Shown: positions 1 through 11,573, numbered from the stretch's first letter. The stretch: DNA of 64,000 nt from Nymphaea colorata (GCF_008831285.2 NC_045151.1:6835682-6899681); one strand, 5' to 3'. Translations and numbers: made by a program. The notes: generated by a model not told the origin, from the letters alone.

Positions 1-295
1 TGCATTCCTCTTAACTAATACTGGAACTCTATTCCTTTTAAAACTGTCCCTTTTTTATTAATTATTTCTGGCCATGTTAGAAACTGCACATGCATAATAT
101 CCAGTTTGTGGCATAAAAAAATGGAACCCTCAAATTGGCTTCAATTCTATGAAGGCAACTTAAAACCTTTCTTGATTGTTTGGAACAATCTTAAATGATA
201 GCTAATGTTCTTTGTTACCATGTCCCATCTCTGAAACTTATTTTGCAGTTTCAATCTTTCAATTTGTTAACTTATGATTTCAATTGTTGCTGCAG

Positions 296-489
296 CTCAC
301 ATCTAATCTTTTTGGTGATCTCATTGACTTTGTAATCATAGATGTTGCATCTGAATGCCATAGAGTGGCAAGGCTAGGTCTTGACCTCAATTTAATTGAT
401 GAAGAAGTGGAGTGAAGGCTCAAAGCACAGACTCGGGCAATGGTTGGAACCGAATTGGTGATATTGTGAATCTGAATTTAGAGAATGGG
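296..489 (+). pseudogene. SGF11: Decayed SGF11-like exon (SAGA-associated factor 11)
   Basis: The exon-like block is bounded by a good acceptor (TTGCTGCAG ending at 295) and a good donor (GTAAGT from 490). Its first frame reads LFGDLIDFVIIDVASECHRV and then ARLGLDLNL, which resembles the N-terminal helix of plant SGF11, the small subunit that anchors the deubiquitinase module to the SAGA coactivator. The frame is broken by TGA at 413-415, where the family has an EELRL-like stretch. Past it, the family-like residues GDIVNLNLENG appear in another frame, so there is also a frameshift. The zinc-finger exon with its CxxC motif was not found downstream. Intact splice sites with broken coding suggest a duplicated genomic fragment, not a processed copy. 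Bases 1-295 would then be the preceding intron. The assignment rests on remembered family sequence. Confidence 0.65.
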
Positions 490-1132
490 GTAAGTAGCTG
501 CTTTGGATTTGTTGAGTTTGTATTCTTATGGAGAGTAGACCAATTGTTGAATCTACTTGCATACAATGTCTCTGCTTTTTAATGATACATTTATTTATGA
601 AAATGTATGTAATTAGTTATGGTAAGATTCCCCATGTATGAAGCCTCTATATGCTAATCTTTAGAGGATATCAGATCCAATGCTTTCACAAGCTTACCCA
701 AAAAATTAAAAGCAGTGCATAGGAACCTTACAACAAGAGAAGATCTTCCATGGGGATGTAGTTCGATATTAAGTGATGCAATATTTATTGGAAAACAAGC
801 AACATTAGGGAAAAAAATCATTAGTCAATGACATCAAAACAAAAGGCAAATAAAATTATAAATTAAATGGCTTATTCTTCAACAACTATGAACAGATTTA
901 GGCTGTTACTTTTGTTCTATTTTTCAACCAATAGAGGAGATAGAAATACATTCTTTTAATATTGTTTCATGCACATAACAACACTCAGACACTATGCTGT
1001 ATCTTTTTATTTTGTCTCTAGTAACTTACTGTTTAGTAAGCTATAAGTTCATTTGATAAGATGAATAATGCATTATTAGAATACATGTTCCTAACATTAC
1101 TTTCAAGAATACTATATTTTTGTTATACAGAA
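490..1132. other. AT-rich non-coding stretch
   Basis: This follows the SGF11-like donor site and probably derives from its intron. No reading frame, repeat boundary or RNA gene was recognised. Confidence 0.4.
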
Positions 1133-1178
1133 AATAGTGTGATTATGTCATTTGGCTAACACATGGCTTCCACATGTA

Positions 1179-1181
<3 letters not shown>

Positions 1182-1263
<82 letters not shown>

Positions 1264-1275
1264 ATATATGTATAC

Positions 1276-1308
<33 letters not shown>
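1182..1308. repeat. (TA)n with GTAT and CA interruptions
   Basis: About 69 bases of pure TA are followed by three GTAT-type units, a second TA run and a short CA run. It sits inside the first unit of the local duplication. Confidence 0.97.
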
Positions 1309-1515
1309 TGAACTTTTATTTTTCAATGCTAAAAACAATTGCAAATCATGCATTTAGTTGTCCAAACCATGACCAGAGATTGGCTAGTGCGGAATCCACC
1401 ATTTGTGACATTTTTTTTAACATCACAAAATTTAGTTTTACCCATCCATAGACGTTGGCTGGTTGATTTCAGTGAAAATAGTGTGATTATGTCATTTGGC
1501 TAACACATGGCTTCC

Positions 1516-1575
<60 letters not shown>
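1516..1575. repeat. (TA)n(CA)n compound microsatellite
   Basis: About 25 bases of TA are followed by about 35 bases of CA, at the equivalent position in the second duplicated unit. The CA part is far longer than in the first unit, so the two have drifted independently. Confidence 0.97.
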
Positions 1576-1578
<3 letters not shown>

Positions 1579-1807
1579 AATTTTTATTTTTCAATGCTAA
1601 AAATAATTGATGACCAGAGATTGGCTAGTGCAGAATCCACCATTTGTGACATTTTTTTTAACATCACAAAATTTAGTTTTACCCATCCAGCAATAGACGT
1701 TGGCTGGTTGATTTCAGTGAATGCACCATTTGTGATACTTTTTAACATCACAAAATTTAGTTTTACCCATCAAGCAATGGATGTTGGCTGGCTGACTTTG
1801 TTTCCTC

Positions 1808-1858
1808 ACATACACACACACACACATATATAATGTGTGTGTGTGTGTGTGTGTGTGC
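1808..1858. repeat. Self-complementary (CA)n / (TG)n hairpin
   Basis: A CA run is followed by a short TATATAAT centre and then a TG run, so the two arms can pair into one long hairpin. It lies just past the third partial copy of the local duplication. Confidence 0.9.
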
Positions 1859-3921
1859 ATAAGGGAAATGTGTTATAAAATAGAATTTTTTTATAATACG
1901 CCCTTTACTTGACTGTACATGGTTCATGGAGTTGAGAATATCTATTAACCATATACCTAAATGTGGTTAAATGAGATGGTTTACAATTTCTCAAGTGATT
2001 TTCTTGAGTATTGACGTTGTTCCCAATTTTGCTTGTCTAACATGTAAATGAATAAGTGAAAGATATTGATGTCTAAAGCACTTATTAATGTTGAAGAATA
2101 AAGAAAGTACAAGGTCATTTTTCTATGTTAAAATAAATTTAACAAAGTCTTTCACCTAAACAAGCAATGAATGGTCAACAGATCATCTTTGAAGATGACA
2201 AAACATATAGGACTGTTTTCTTGCAACATGCTATGTTTACATGTGGATTACTTTGCTATGCATTGTGAATTTGTCTTGTATACATGCATTTCTGGTATTT
2301 TTGAGTGAATTCTTGTATCATTTAAACTATTTTGTCATCTTTGTAGGTCGATGTGCCTTCTCACATTGTTGCCTTTGTGTTGATGACTATAAGCTTCCAC
2401 TCCTGGTTTCATACTTCTAGGAGATGCATTTAATTTGTGTCATCCTTTAATAGGTGGAGGAATGATTATTGTATTATCTAATATATTGTCCTCATAAATC
2501 TTCTTAAGCCTCTTCAAGTTTTGAGTGATGCTTCATCACTTTGCAAGTATTTGGAATCATTTTACACCTTTCATAAAGTATGGGTGATGGTTTGGATGAA
2601 ATAATTTGCGTTTAAGTTGAAATTTTGATCGCACCTCCTATTAATTCAATCAACTACCTTTTTCTTTTTAATTTGTGCCACGTAGAAGTTTTAAAAGCTA
2701 ACAACTTGGTGGAGCCGTTTTACTTGTGTATTTCTATTCCTTAAATTAACTTGTTTGTAGAAGAATTAAATGTTTTGTCTTCAAGGATTAACTTGTTGGT
2801 TTTTCATGGTTGTGCAATTACAAGATATTGCCATTTATGATGATCATGTGAGTTCTGGACAAACTCAATCATTTTATTCTTATCCAACCATTTCTTTCAA
2901 GATTGGAACAATTAGAACATGAGATAAGCCACTAGATAGGTAGTTTTAGATTTTCGGTATTTTATTTGTGTTCCAAGTTTCTAACATGGCCATCACCATA
3001 GCCCTTTCACATTATGTTAACATGTGCCTTAATTCTCTTTTGGAGATGTGTAATTGGTATCTCATAATAATTCATATCATATATTTAAAATGATTGTATA
3101 TTGCATTTGAATCATTTGGGCTGCCAACAGTTGCAACAGCTATCTATTGGTAGTAGGTGCAGCAACAGTTAGCTACTACTACAATAGGGATGTTTTGTGC
3201 TTTATGAAGGGAGTTTTGCCATCATTTGTGAAAAGGTGACCATTTTCTTTACTTCTCTCATCCCAAGCACCAGTGAAAGTGTTCCAATGTGTTCATGGCC
3301 GATGCTAGTTTAACACCAGGAAACTCCTCTCGTGGCTCTTAATAAATGTCGGGAAAGGCCTTTTTTGCTGATTTTGCCTCATTTGAAGGTGAGTCCATAA
3401 CATAATTTTTACTTGTAGGCTTTCCAATCTATTTCATGATTCATGGTCCAGCTTCTTATGATTAGCTGATATGGATGCAAGAGAAATTGATTGTCTCACA
3501 ACTATCTATGGTGAAGGGAAGGACTGCATGTGTTGATAGAGCTAGAAAATTTGGCTGGAGGGGCACTAGTTCGACCTTTCAAGAGAACTTATATATATAA
3601 ATAATCAAATATTTCAAAACAAAAATATAAAAATAAACAAATTTTGTGCCATGTGGATCTGTCACTAACTGCATGGAAAGAGGCTTTAAGGTTGGAAGCT
3701 ACAAAGAAGAAACTGTCTCTTCAACAGCTACAAATCGAGAGAAAGATAGACATCTATGTGTTGCTTGATTGCTTCATAATCTATATGCTTGAGTGTGGAA
3801 CTGATGGTAACGATTTTCATTTTATGCAACAGGGTCCTGCGTAGACGAGTATGGAGTGCTCCAAAGTATAGGAGAGGAGTTTAGCTCTAAACAAGGAGCA
3901 CGTTGTGCAGAAATTGTATTA
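1859..3921. other. AT-rich region without recognisable genes
   Basis: No frame here matches a family that I recognise. A 66-residue frame at 3644-3844 has a lysine- and leucine-rich part (KKKLSLQQLQIERKID) that could be a relic exon, but it has no clear splice sites. Around 3130-3180 there is a short imperfect repeat of CAACAG and TAGCTA motifs. Confidence 0.35.
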
Positions 3922-4503
3922 TGGCATTGAATATTTAGCAGCTAGAGGCCATACAATGTCGATTTGATATGCTTTCATGATTATTTTGTATATCATTTAA
4001 TAAATTGATCCAAGGAGCTGAATTGGCATCTTGATGAACAATTGGTAAATGCACACATTTATTTGTCATGGGATGAACAGCGAGGATGCTATAATTACCT
4101 TGAGAAAGCCTCTAATACTTCACAACAAGTAAGAATTTTCTGTTTAGCTAATCAATGGAAAATGAGATCTATGATTATCCATCAATTGTAATATAAATTT
4201 TTTGTTTGTTTGTATTGTGTCATTGAATATTTAGCAGCTAGAGGCCATACAATGTTCATTTGTTATGCTTCCATTATTGTTTTGTTTATCATTTAATAAA
4301 TTGATCCAGGGAGTTGAATTGGGATCTTGATGAACAATCGGTAAATAGACACATCTATTTGTCATCGTATGAATAGCGAGGATGGTATAATTACCTTGAG
4401 AAAGTCTCTAATTCTTCACAACAAGTAAGCATTTTCTGTTTAGCTAATCAATGGAAAATGATATCTATGATTATCCATCAATTGTAGCATAAACTTTTTG
4501 TTT
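3922..4503 (+). repeat. Tandem duplication of a ~290-base unit containing an exon-like block
   Basis: Two copies (about 3922-4208 and 4219-4503) both start at CATTGAATATTTAGCAGC and end at a TTTTTGTTTG-like stretch. Each contains a block that follows an AG and ends at a GTAAG donor. In copy one it reads ELNWHLDEQLVNAHIYLSWD and continues RGCYNYLEKASNTSQQ without a stop. Copy two reads the same way but has a stop after LSSYE. This looks like a duplicated exon with intron flanks from a gene I do not recognise. Neighbouring exons were not found. Confidence 0.7.
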
Positions 4504-5742
4504 GACTTGTGCATCACCTTTTTGTCATTCAATGTTGATGCTTGAAGATAAGTTTCTTATTTATACTTTGCTCATAGTTGTATAAATCTATTATAATGAT
4601 ATTCATTTGTTGATGTTTGAATGGTTCTAGAATAATTTTCCTTGCCCAAGAAGTACCATAGAGCTTCATTGTTAACTATAGTCACATGCATCAATAGGCA
4701 ATAGGTAAAATCCCCATCTTTAAGTTCCATTACCTAGAAGATGGTGAAAGCTTTGTATTTAAGTTTCACTACTTAAAAGATATAGAATCTATGTTTGAGT
4801 TTTTTATTTCAAAATGTGATAATTAAAATTTCTAGACTCAGATGTGCACTTGTACTAAAATGTGGAAGAATGGGTTTTGAATTTTTATCATGGAATGGAT
4901 GTGTCCAGAACGTTGTATAGATGAGCTTTTAATAATTGGAGGAAACAACTTTGAATTCATCTCTCTATGTGTTGATTTAAAGGACAACAGTTCATGAATA
5001 TCCTGCTGGCAACATCTTTGGCTTCCTAGCTTTGGAATGACATGTCAATCAACAATTGTATGGAAAACCTTGTAATTGTATTTGAAAAAAACATACAATA
5101 GCAAGAGTAAAATTAAAAGTTGATTTCATATTCATGTGAGAGATGTTAGATTACAGCCATGAACCATAACTTAACCATCTTATAATATATGTGAGGTCCC
5201 ACTCATTCGCCATGAAACAAACTTTTGGACGTTTCTAATAAAATGGTGTTAGAAAATAAATTTTCACTAATCTAGAACAAAACCTACCAAGTTTGGTAGG
5301 TGAATCCAAAATGCTAGTTTATGTCTCACTAAACACTTTCTACGAGGCACATGAAGATTGATGCATACAAGCCTTACAAAGTAACCCTTAAAATAAATTC
5401 TAAAAAGTGAAAAGCTTTTTTGTTTAATGCTCTCGCACTTTCTCTTTGATCTCCTTGAGTTGTTGGCGTAGGAGGATTCTTTAAATCAGTAGTCCATCCC
5501 CAACATATCTTTTCCCTTTACTAGTTTGCATGTTCATTTGTGAATGAATGCTTCACTAATTAAATGTGATGAGCTTGTGGTTTCAAAAAAAAATAGTCCT
5601 ATGCATATGGCCTCCACATGCCAAATTTTAAATATTTAGGTTGACAAATATGTTCAACTCTTATTTATTCAACAGGTTTGTCATTCATGTTAGAAACATC
5701 TTCTAATAGCCATTTTTAATCGACATAAGAAGCACATTGTGG
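4504..5742. other. AT-rich non-coding stretch
   Basis: No coding frame, inverted-repeat end or RNA gene could be supported here. Confidence 0.35.
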
Positions 5743-5750
5743 TTTTCAAG

Positions 5751-5921
5751 TAGGGCTGGGCATCGGGACGGCCCAGCCAACTCTGAAGAGGGGCTTGGGC
5801 CAACTCATTAGTTGAGCCCCGTGTTGGGCTTGGGCCTGGCCATCAAAGCCTGATACTATTTTCACAGTCCAAGCAGGGTAGTTAAAAGCCTGTCGAGTAC
5901 TTGGCTCGATACCCATTTCTA
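5751..5921. mobile_element. hAT-like MITE, 171 bases
   Basis: The left end is TAGGGCTGGGCATCGGG. The reverse complement of the right end is TAGAAATGGGTATCGAG, so the inverted ends match at most positions. The 8-base flanks TTTTCAAG (5743-5750) and TTTTTGAG (5922-5929) match at 6 of 8, as expected for an old hAT target duplication. The interior is rich in GGCC and GGGCTTGGGCC motifs. A 92-residue minus-strand frame over it is not a gene. Confidence 0.7.
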
Positions 5922-6208
5922 TTTTTGAGTAGTCATGGTATTTCATGGTGTTAGTGGTTGCTTCCAAACCTGTGTGGACATTTGAAGTGAAGATACCCAT
6001 ACAATTTGCCATTTCAATTTGCAAAAGCTAAACCACATGAGGGTGATATTGTATCTAAGCAATGATGCATCAAATGGAACATGATATCAGAAATTTGAAA
6101 ACAACATCAAATTCTTCCGTCATTTCCTTAAAAAATATCAAAGGGATGTAAGATGAATTTGAGACATGTGTTGATTTCATGTTTTGCTGTCATGACATTG
6201 TCATGAAT

Positions 6209-6761
6209 TGTTGTGTGCCTTGAACCCTACGTGAGAAAAAAAAATTCACATTTGAGGATTTAAAGAATAAACCAAAGTTTGTGGAGTCATAAAGAAAAAA
6301 AGAAACCATAAATGGGACTCTCCCCTTTATGCATTAGGTTGTGGGAGTTTCTTTCCTTAAAAAAAAAGTAAGAGAAAGAAAGGCTTTTGCTTTTCACTTC
6401 CGATGAAGACCCCATCTTTGATTTAAGCTATTTTCTTGAGGTACTTTCTTATATTTTTCTAGTTTAAGAGAGAGAAAGCTATTGTCTTCTTCTTTTTGGG
6501 TTTTCTCTTTTCTTGTTGTTCCCTTTTGGGCTTTGCCAATTTGAGTTTTGAGAGATTTATTATATTGTCTCTTTTAGCCTCTATTTGACTTCATTAATAG
6601 TGGAATCATGCTCTTCCTTTGCATGTGAATGTAGGCATGCTGATGAAGCACCTATACGTTATGTTGGTGTGTTACTCTTGTTCCTTGCAGTTTATTTTGC
6701 TTCTTGTTTGATAATTTCTATGGTGGATTATTTTTATCAAATAATATTATTTGCTTTAACA
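6209..6761 (+). repeat. 5' LTR of the Copia element
   Basis: It starts TGTTGTGTGCCTTGAACCC and ends TTTGCTTTAACA directly before the primer site. It matches 10371-10979 along its length, sharing CACTTCCGATGAAGA and TGTAGGCAT-type motifs. LTRs contain the promoter and polyadenylation signals of the element; no clear TATA box could be chosen. Confidence 0.92.
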
Positions 6762-6764
6762 AAA

Positions 6765-6776
6765 TGGTATCAGAGT
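6765..6776 (+). promoter_or_regulatory. Primer binding site
   Basis: TGGTATCAGAG lies three bases after the 5' LTR. It is the usual Copia site complementary to the 3' end of initiator tRNA-Met, where minus-strand DNA synthesis starts. Confidence 0.9.
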
Positions 6777-6799
6777 TTAGTTGGATTGATTGAACGACT

Positions 6800-7560
6800 A
6801 TGTTATCAAAAATGAAGTTTGATATTGAAAATTTTGATAGCATTATAAGTTTTAGTTTATGAAAAGTACAGATGCTCGCTATATTGAGTCGACATGGGTT
6901 GAAGAAAGCATTATTTGAAAAAGCAAAAAGATTGCCTACCATGAGTGAAGATGATTGCAATGAATTAGACGATAAAGCTCTTGTTGTCATTCAGCTTTGT
7001 TTGACTATTGATATTCTCCAAGAGGTTATGCTAGAAATGATTGTCGCAAGCCTTTGGAAAAAACTATCAGAGCTATATTTAACAAAGTCCCTCACAAATC
7101 AATTGGCCCTAAAGTAGCGTTTATATACCCTTTGCAAGTTAGAAGGTCTGTCTATTAAAACTCTCTCAATGAATTTAGTTCTATTATTATGAAGTTGCAA
7201 AATATAGATGTGAAAATTGAAGATAAAGAACAAGCTTGTTATTGTGCTCTCTGTCACTATCCTACAAAAATTTTAGAAAAACCAAAATTTGTGGCTGAGA
7301 GTCGATTCCCATTGATGAGGCCAAAACAATGCCTATGAGCAAAGAAAAAGTTGACAAGGAGTTGACAGTCACAGATGGCAATGAGCCAACTGTTGGTTTG
7401 GCTCCTAGAGGGAGAACAAATAATGAAACGTGAAAATGGAAATTCCGATCCAAGTCAAGAGGTAAAACTTTGCTTTGTAATTATTGTCGCAAAAAGGAGC
7501 ATGAGATTTTCAATTATTATAAGTTGAAGAATAAGCAATAAAAAGGAGAAAAGAAGGAGA
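6800..7560 (+). pseudogene. Copia gag remnant
   Basis: The probable start ATG at 6800 opens MLSKMKFDIENFDS. The best stretch is 6872-7117, with a run like SEDDCNELDDKALVVIQLCL typical of the helical capsid region of Copia gag. Around 7464-7540 a degenerate zinc knuckle reads CNYCRKKEHEIFNYY; the last cysteine of the CX2CX4HX4C pattern is replaced by tyrosine. Several in-frame stops lie between these parts. The product would package element RNA into virus-like particles, but this copy is not functional. Confidence 0.8.
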
Positions 7561-7861
7561 AGAAAAGGTAAGAGATTCAAGTAGAGGCTAGTATTGAAAA
7601 AGATAACAATGATGTTGATGTCTTTGTTGCAATAGGTGAGAGAAATGGTCTCAAGATCAATGGATTCTTGACTTTGGTTGTTCTTTTCACATGTGACCTA
7701 ACAGAAAATGGTTTTCTACTTATGCACTTGTTGACGGTGGTTCTGTTTTGATGGGTAATAATGCATCATGTAAAATTAATGGTAAATGTAATGCACAATG
7801 GCATGATTAGAACATTGTCTAATGTAAGTTATCCCTTAATTTAAAGAAGAATCTTATTTCT

Positions 7862-8840
7862 TTGGGTACTTTTGATGAAAATGGTTGCAGGTACTCAGCT
7901 AAAGGTAGAGTTGTAAAAGTCAACAAAGGTGCCCTCATTATAATGAAAGAGAAGAAAATTGAAAGTTTATATGTTTTGCAGGGTTCCACAGTGATAGAAT
8001 TCAGTTGTCATAGCTTCCATATGAGAGTCAGACATCACCAAATTAGACACATGAGGCTTAGTCACATGAGTGAGAAATGAGTGAGTATTTTGAGCAAAAT
8101 AGGTCTTCTTTGTGGTCAAAGAATAGGAAAGATGAACTTTTGTGAACATTGTGTGTTTAGTAAGTATAAAAGAATTGGTTTTGTTGTTGTAGTGCATAGA
8201 ACAAAAGGCACTTTGGATTACATTACTCAGATTTGTGTGGTCCTGCATAGGTGACTTCAAAGGTGGTGCTCATTATATGCTCACTTTTTTTATGATTAAA
8301 AATGAGGTATTTGTGATCTTCAAGAGATAGAAAATCTTAATTGAAAAATAAACTGAGAATCAAATTAAAAGATTTCCTAGTGATAGTGGACTTAAGTTTT
8401 GCATTAATGAGTTTATTGACTATTGTAGAGATGAGGGCATTGATCAGCAATGCACTGTTGCTAAAACTCCCCAATAGAATGGGGGTAGCTGATCATATGA
8501 ATAGAATTTCATTGAAAAAGACATATCTTATGTTATCTAACGTAGAATTTGGAAAGAAGTTTTGGGCCAAAACAATTAGTATGGTCTACTATGTGGTAAA
8601 AATCAATCTCCTAATACTTCAATTAAATGCAAGACAAAAAAAAAAGTTCTTTTACAGATTATTCTAATTTAAGAATATTTGGTTGTTCTGCATATATTCA
8701 TTTTGATCAAGGAAAACTTAAGCCTAGAGCTATAAAGTATATTTTTCTTGGCTATACATCTAGAGTAAAGGGATATATGCTTTGGTGTGATGATTGTAAG
8801 TCTCTCAAACTTATTTTTAGTATTTATGTAATCTTTGATT
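7862..8840 (+). pseudogene. Copia pre-integrase and integrase remnant
   Basis: The first part (7862-8080) keeps the pre-integrase pattern with LYVLQGS and an RLSHMSEK-like end. The frame at 8341-8667 covers the end of the integrase core, with PNRMGVADHMNR in place of the usual PQQNGVAER-type motif. The frame at 8627-8842 continues with LRIFGCSAYIHF and FLGYTSRVKGY, hallmarks of the Copia integrase C-terminal region. The parts lie in different frames with stops between, so integrase is inactive. Confidence 0.85.
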
Positions 8841-9239
8841 AATCACCTTTTTTACATAAAAAATGTGAATCTTCTACTGAGTGGAACCAGCGGAAATACA
8901 AAATACAACTTGTTCAAGAAAAATTATAAATTTTGAAGTTTGAATTCCAACCCATGATCGGTCACTAACTTCTGCACATGCACCTTCAGTGTAGCATTTC
9001 ATTCAAGATGAAGCTGATGAAGTCCATCAAAATCATGAGCAAACAAAGAAATGTATTGCTAAATGCTGGTAAAGGAAAGATCTAAACTCCACAATTTTAT
9101 GTGTAATATGATATATTCGCTTATGCTTTATTAGTTGCAGAGTCAATTGTTAATGAAGAGCCCTCATCATTTTCAAAAGCAATGAATTGCACTGATTCTC
9201 CTAATAGTTGGTTCTGATGCATGAAGAAATTACTCTTCA

Positions 9240-9750
9240 TAATAATCAAACATGGAAGCTTGCAAAACCACCTAAAGACAAGAAAATAATTGGTTGCAAA
9301 TGGGTCTTTAAAAAAAAGGTACATTAGGATTTGCAGATGCAAGGTATAAAGCATGGTTAGCCGCAAAATGCTATAGTCAGATAGAAGGAATTGATTTTAA
9401 CGATATATTTTCTCTTGTTGTGAAAAGTAGTTCTCTATGTGCTCTACTTGCTTTATATGAAGGTTTTGTTGTCCAAAAAAAAGAAGACCATATATGGTTT
9501 CTAAATATATCATTGTATGGCTTGAAACAGTTCCCTAGGAATGGTATAAAAGATTTGATTCCTCTATGTTAAATTTTGGTTATTGCAGAAGTTAGTATGA
9601 TAGTTTTGTCAACTATTGAAGGCTTCAAAATAGTTCTTTTATCTATTTATTGCTTTACATTGATGATATATTGATTACAGCAAAAGATATTTTAGAAATT
9701 AAAAAGTTGAAAGTTAGCCAATGAGTTTGAGATGAAGAAAGTTGGCAAGT
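9240..9750 (+). pseudogene. Copia reverse transcriptase remnant
   Basis: Translated pieces include KDKKIIGCKWVFKKK (usual Copia KWVFK start), KAWLAAKCYSQIEGIDFNDIF, SLYGLKQFPR and the active-site box LLLYIDDILI with YIDD at 9656-9667. The last aspartates are intact, but the domain is split by stops and frameshifts. No long frame covers it, so it has to be read piecewise. Confidence 0.88.
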
Positions 9751-9751
9751 T

Positions 9752-10290
9752 GTGAAGTGGATTCTCAAATATGTAAAGGGTACATCAGAGACTTGTTTAG
9801 AGTCTGGCAAGAGTAGTGAGGGCTTGGTTAGTTATGTTGATTCATATTATGTAGGTGATGTTGATTTTTCTCTCTTGAAAGTAGTCCTATCAATTGGAAA
9901 GCTACTTTACAATCTACTGTTGCATTATCCACTATAGAAGCCAAGTATATGACAATCAATGAGGTAGTTAAAGAAGGTATTTGGTTGAGAGATATGTTAT
10001 CTGAACTTTATATAAGTCAAACAAAACATATTATTTATTGTGATAGTCAAAGTGTCATTCACTTGGCCAAAGATATTTGTATTGCTAATTATTATTTATT
10101 GTGACAGTCAAAGTCCCTCAAGATCAGGTACTATTTTATTTGAGATATTATTGCATATTGTGAAATTATTGTGAAGAAGATTAGTACTGCTAATAATCTT
10201 GTCGATGCTTTAACCAAACCAGTTCCAATTACCAAATTCAAGCAATGCTTGAACTTGATTGGTATTTTTTACTCCTTGAGACGAGTCCTT
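9752..10290 (+). pseudogene. Copia RNase H remnant
   Basis: Pieces visible in order are ILKYVKGTSETCL, a degenerate GYVDSDWAGD-type motif reading SYVDSYYVGDVD, STVALSTIEAKYMTINEVVK, IIYCDSQSVIHLAKD, and NNLVDALTKPVPITKF near the C terminus. These are the standard RNase H landmarks at the end of a Copia polyprotein. Frameshifts separate them. The purine-rich tract AAGGTAGAGA just before the 3' LTR is the likely plus-strand primer. Confidence 0.88.
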
Positions 10291-10370
10291 TTTCGGGCTA
10301 TTTTGGTGAAGGTAGAGTATGCTAGCTATTCTGTAAAAACTATGATGGTGTTCAAGTCAAGGTAGAGATT

Positions 10371-10979
10371 TGTTGTGCGTGCCTTGAACCCTACATGAGA
10401 ACAGAAATACTTTTCAGATTTGAGTGTGGGAGTTTCCCCCTTATGCAGTAGGGTGTGGGAGTTTCTTTCTTTTTTAAAAAAAAAAAGTGAGTGGAAGAAA
10501 AGCTTTGGCCCACTTCCGATGAAGACTCCATCTTTGATTCAGATGCAATTTGCTTGAGGTATTTTTTTATATTTTTCCTTTTTAAGAGAGAAAAGTTGTT
10601 TCCTTTAGGGCTTTACTCGATTTGGGTTTTGAGGCTTCATATATTCCCTCTTTGTATCTTCTATTTAACTTGATTAATTGGGCTATCATGCTACTCCTTT
10701 GCCCGTAGATGTAGGCATATAAGCCAAACCACGTAGAACTTTGATTGGTGTGTTGCTCTTGTTCTGTGCAGTTTATTTTGCTTGTTATCGGATAATTCAT
10801 ATGGTGGATTTGCCACAGTCATGAGCGCCACCGATCGGGGGCCATGTCCTGTTGTATCTTCTCTAGGAAATCCAGAAGGCTGGCTTTGACTATTTCCTGT
10901 GCTTACTAATTGAAGACTTGACAAACAAATGCCATTAGTACTCACTTATTTCGATTGGATAGTATTATTTTCTTTAACA
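10371..10979 (+). repeat. 3' LTR with an internal insertion of about 150 bases
   Basis: It starts TGTTGTGCGTGCCTTGAACC and ends TTTTCTTTAACA. It aligns with the 5' LTR up to about 10813, then carries roughly 150 extra bases (about 10814-10960) that the 5' copy lacks, and aligns again over the last 20 bases. The extra block contains GATCGGGGGCCATG and no recognised ends. Confidence 0.88.
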
Positions 10980-10984
10980 TGAAT

Positions 10985-11573
10985 TCAAACTCATGTCATG
11001 AATATCTTGCTTCCACTATGGTTTGTTTTAGACCTGCAAGACTTTGATTAAGTTACATCCTAGTCCTTCTCAATCAAATGCCACACAAGATTTAGCAAAT
11101 CTGATAAACTTGATGCAACATCAATCTTTTAATTAGTTATCTACTTAGAAGAAGTGAAGGGGGTGTCGAAAAACTTGCCAGACAGTTTGATCTCATATCA
11201 ATGGCAGAACCAGGATTTTCTTTTCTGGCTGAGAGGCACTAGAGTCACCAGCCCAGGTCTGGCATAGGCACCTTATGTAATTCTTCAGTTACCATGTTCT
11301 AATTTTAAGCATTTCAATGAAAATTTAATGGATTAGTGTGGTCAGTGGCCCACATCAGCGCCCATGTACCTCTACCACTGTCTCATATGTCACTGCAAGA
11401 ATGAGCATCTCATTTGACTTCTTATAGGATAAAGTGATCGCCATACTACCGGTTTTTGCGGTCTGATGCCACTAATGGATATTTTATCATTACTCTAGCT
11501 AATTTCTCATTGACTCAAACCAGGGAAATTACTTGAGATTACCCCGCCGTTAGTAATAGTCAAGGCCAGCCTC
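10985..11573. other. Spacer between two Copia elements
   Basis: No gene or repeat boundary was recognised. Confidence 0.35.

Larger units (their letters stand above)
1133..1790. repeat. Local tandem duplication, about 2.5 copies, carrying microsatellites
   Basis: The block starting AGTGTGATTATGTCATTTGG at about 1136 recurs at about 1481. Both copies run through ACACATGGCTTCC, a TA/CA microsatellite, a stretch with GACCAGAGATTGGCTAGTGC and then ATCACAAAATTTAGTTTTAC. A third partial copy covers only the last part (about 1720-1790). The second copy lacks a short AAATCATGCATTTAG-like stretch found in the first, so the copies have diverged by small indels. Open frames across this block are runs of Tyr-Ile and Thr-His from the microsatellites and are not genes. 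Confidence 0.85.
6209..10979 (+). mobile_element. Complete but decayed Ty1/Copia LTR retrotransposon
   Basis: All boundaries can be placed. The LTRs begin TGTTGTG and end TTTAACA, and a perfect 5-base target duplication TGAAT flanks the element (6204-6208 and 10980-10984). A tRNA-Met type primer site follows the 5' LTR. The order gag, integrase, reverse transcriptase, RNase H is the Copia order. Every domain carries stops or frameshifts, so the element cannot move on its own. Both LTRs are present but visibly diverged, so the insertion is not recent. Confidence 0.93.

Noticed and set aside
2340-2400. Next SGF11 exon beginning VDV after a TTTGTAG acceptor
   Set aside because: Only three residues fit the expected continuation (VDVFGQTHP), and the sequence then departs with no CxxC motif.
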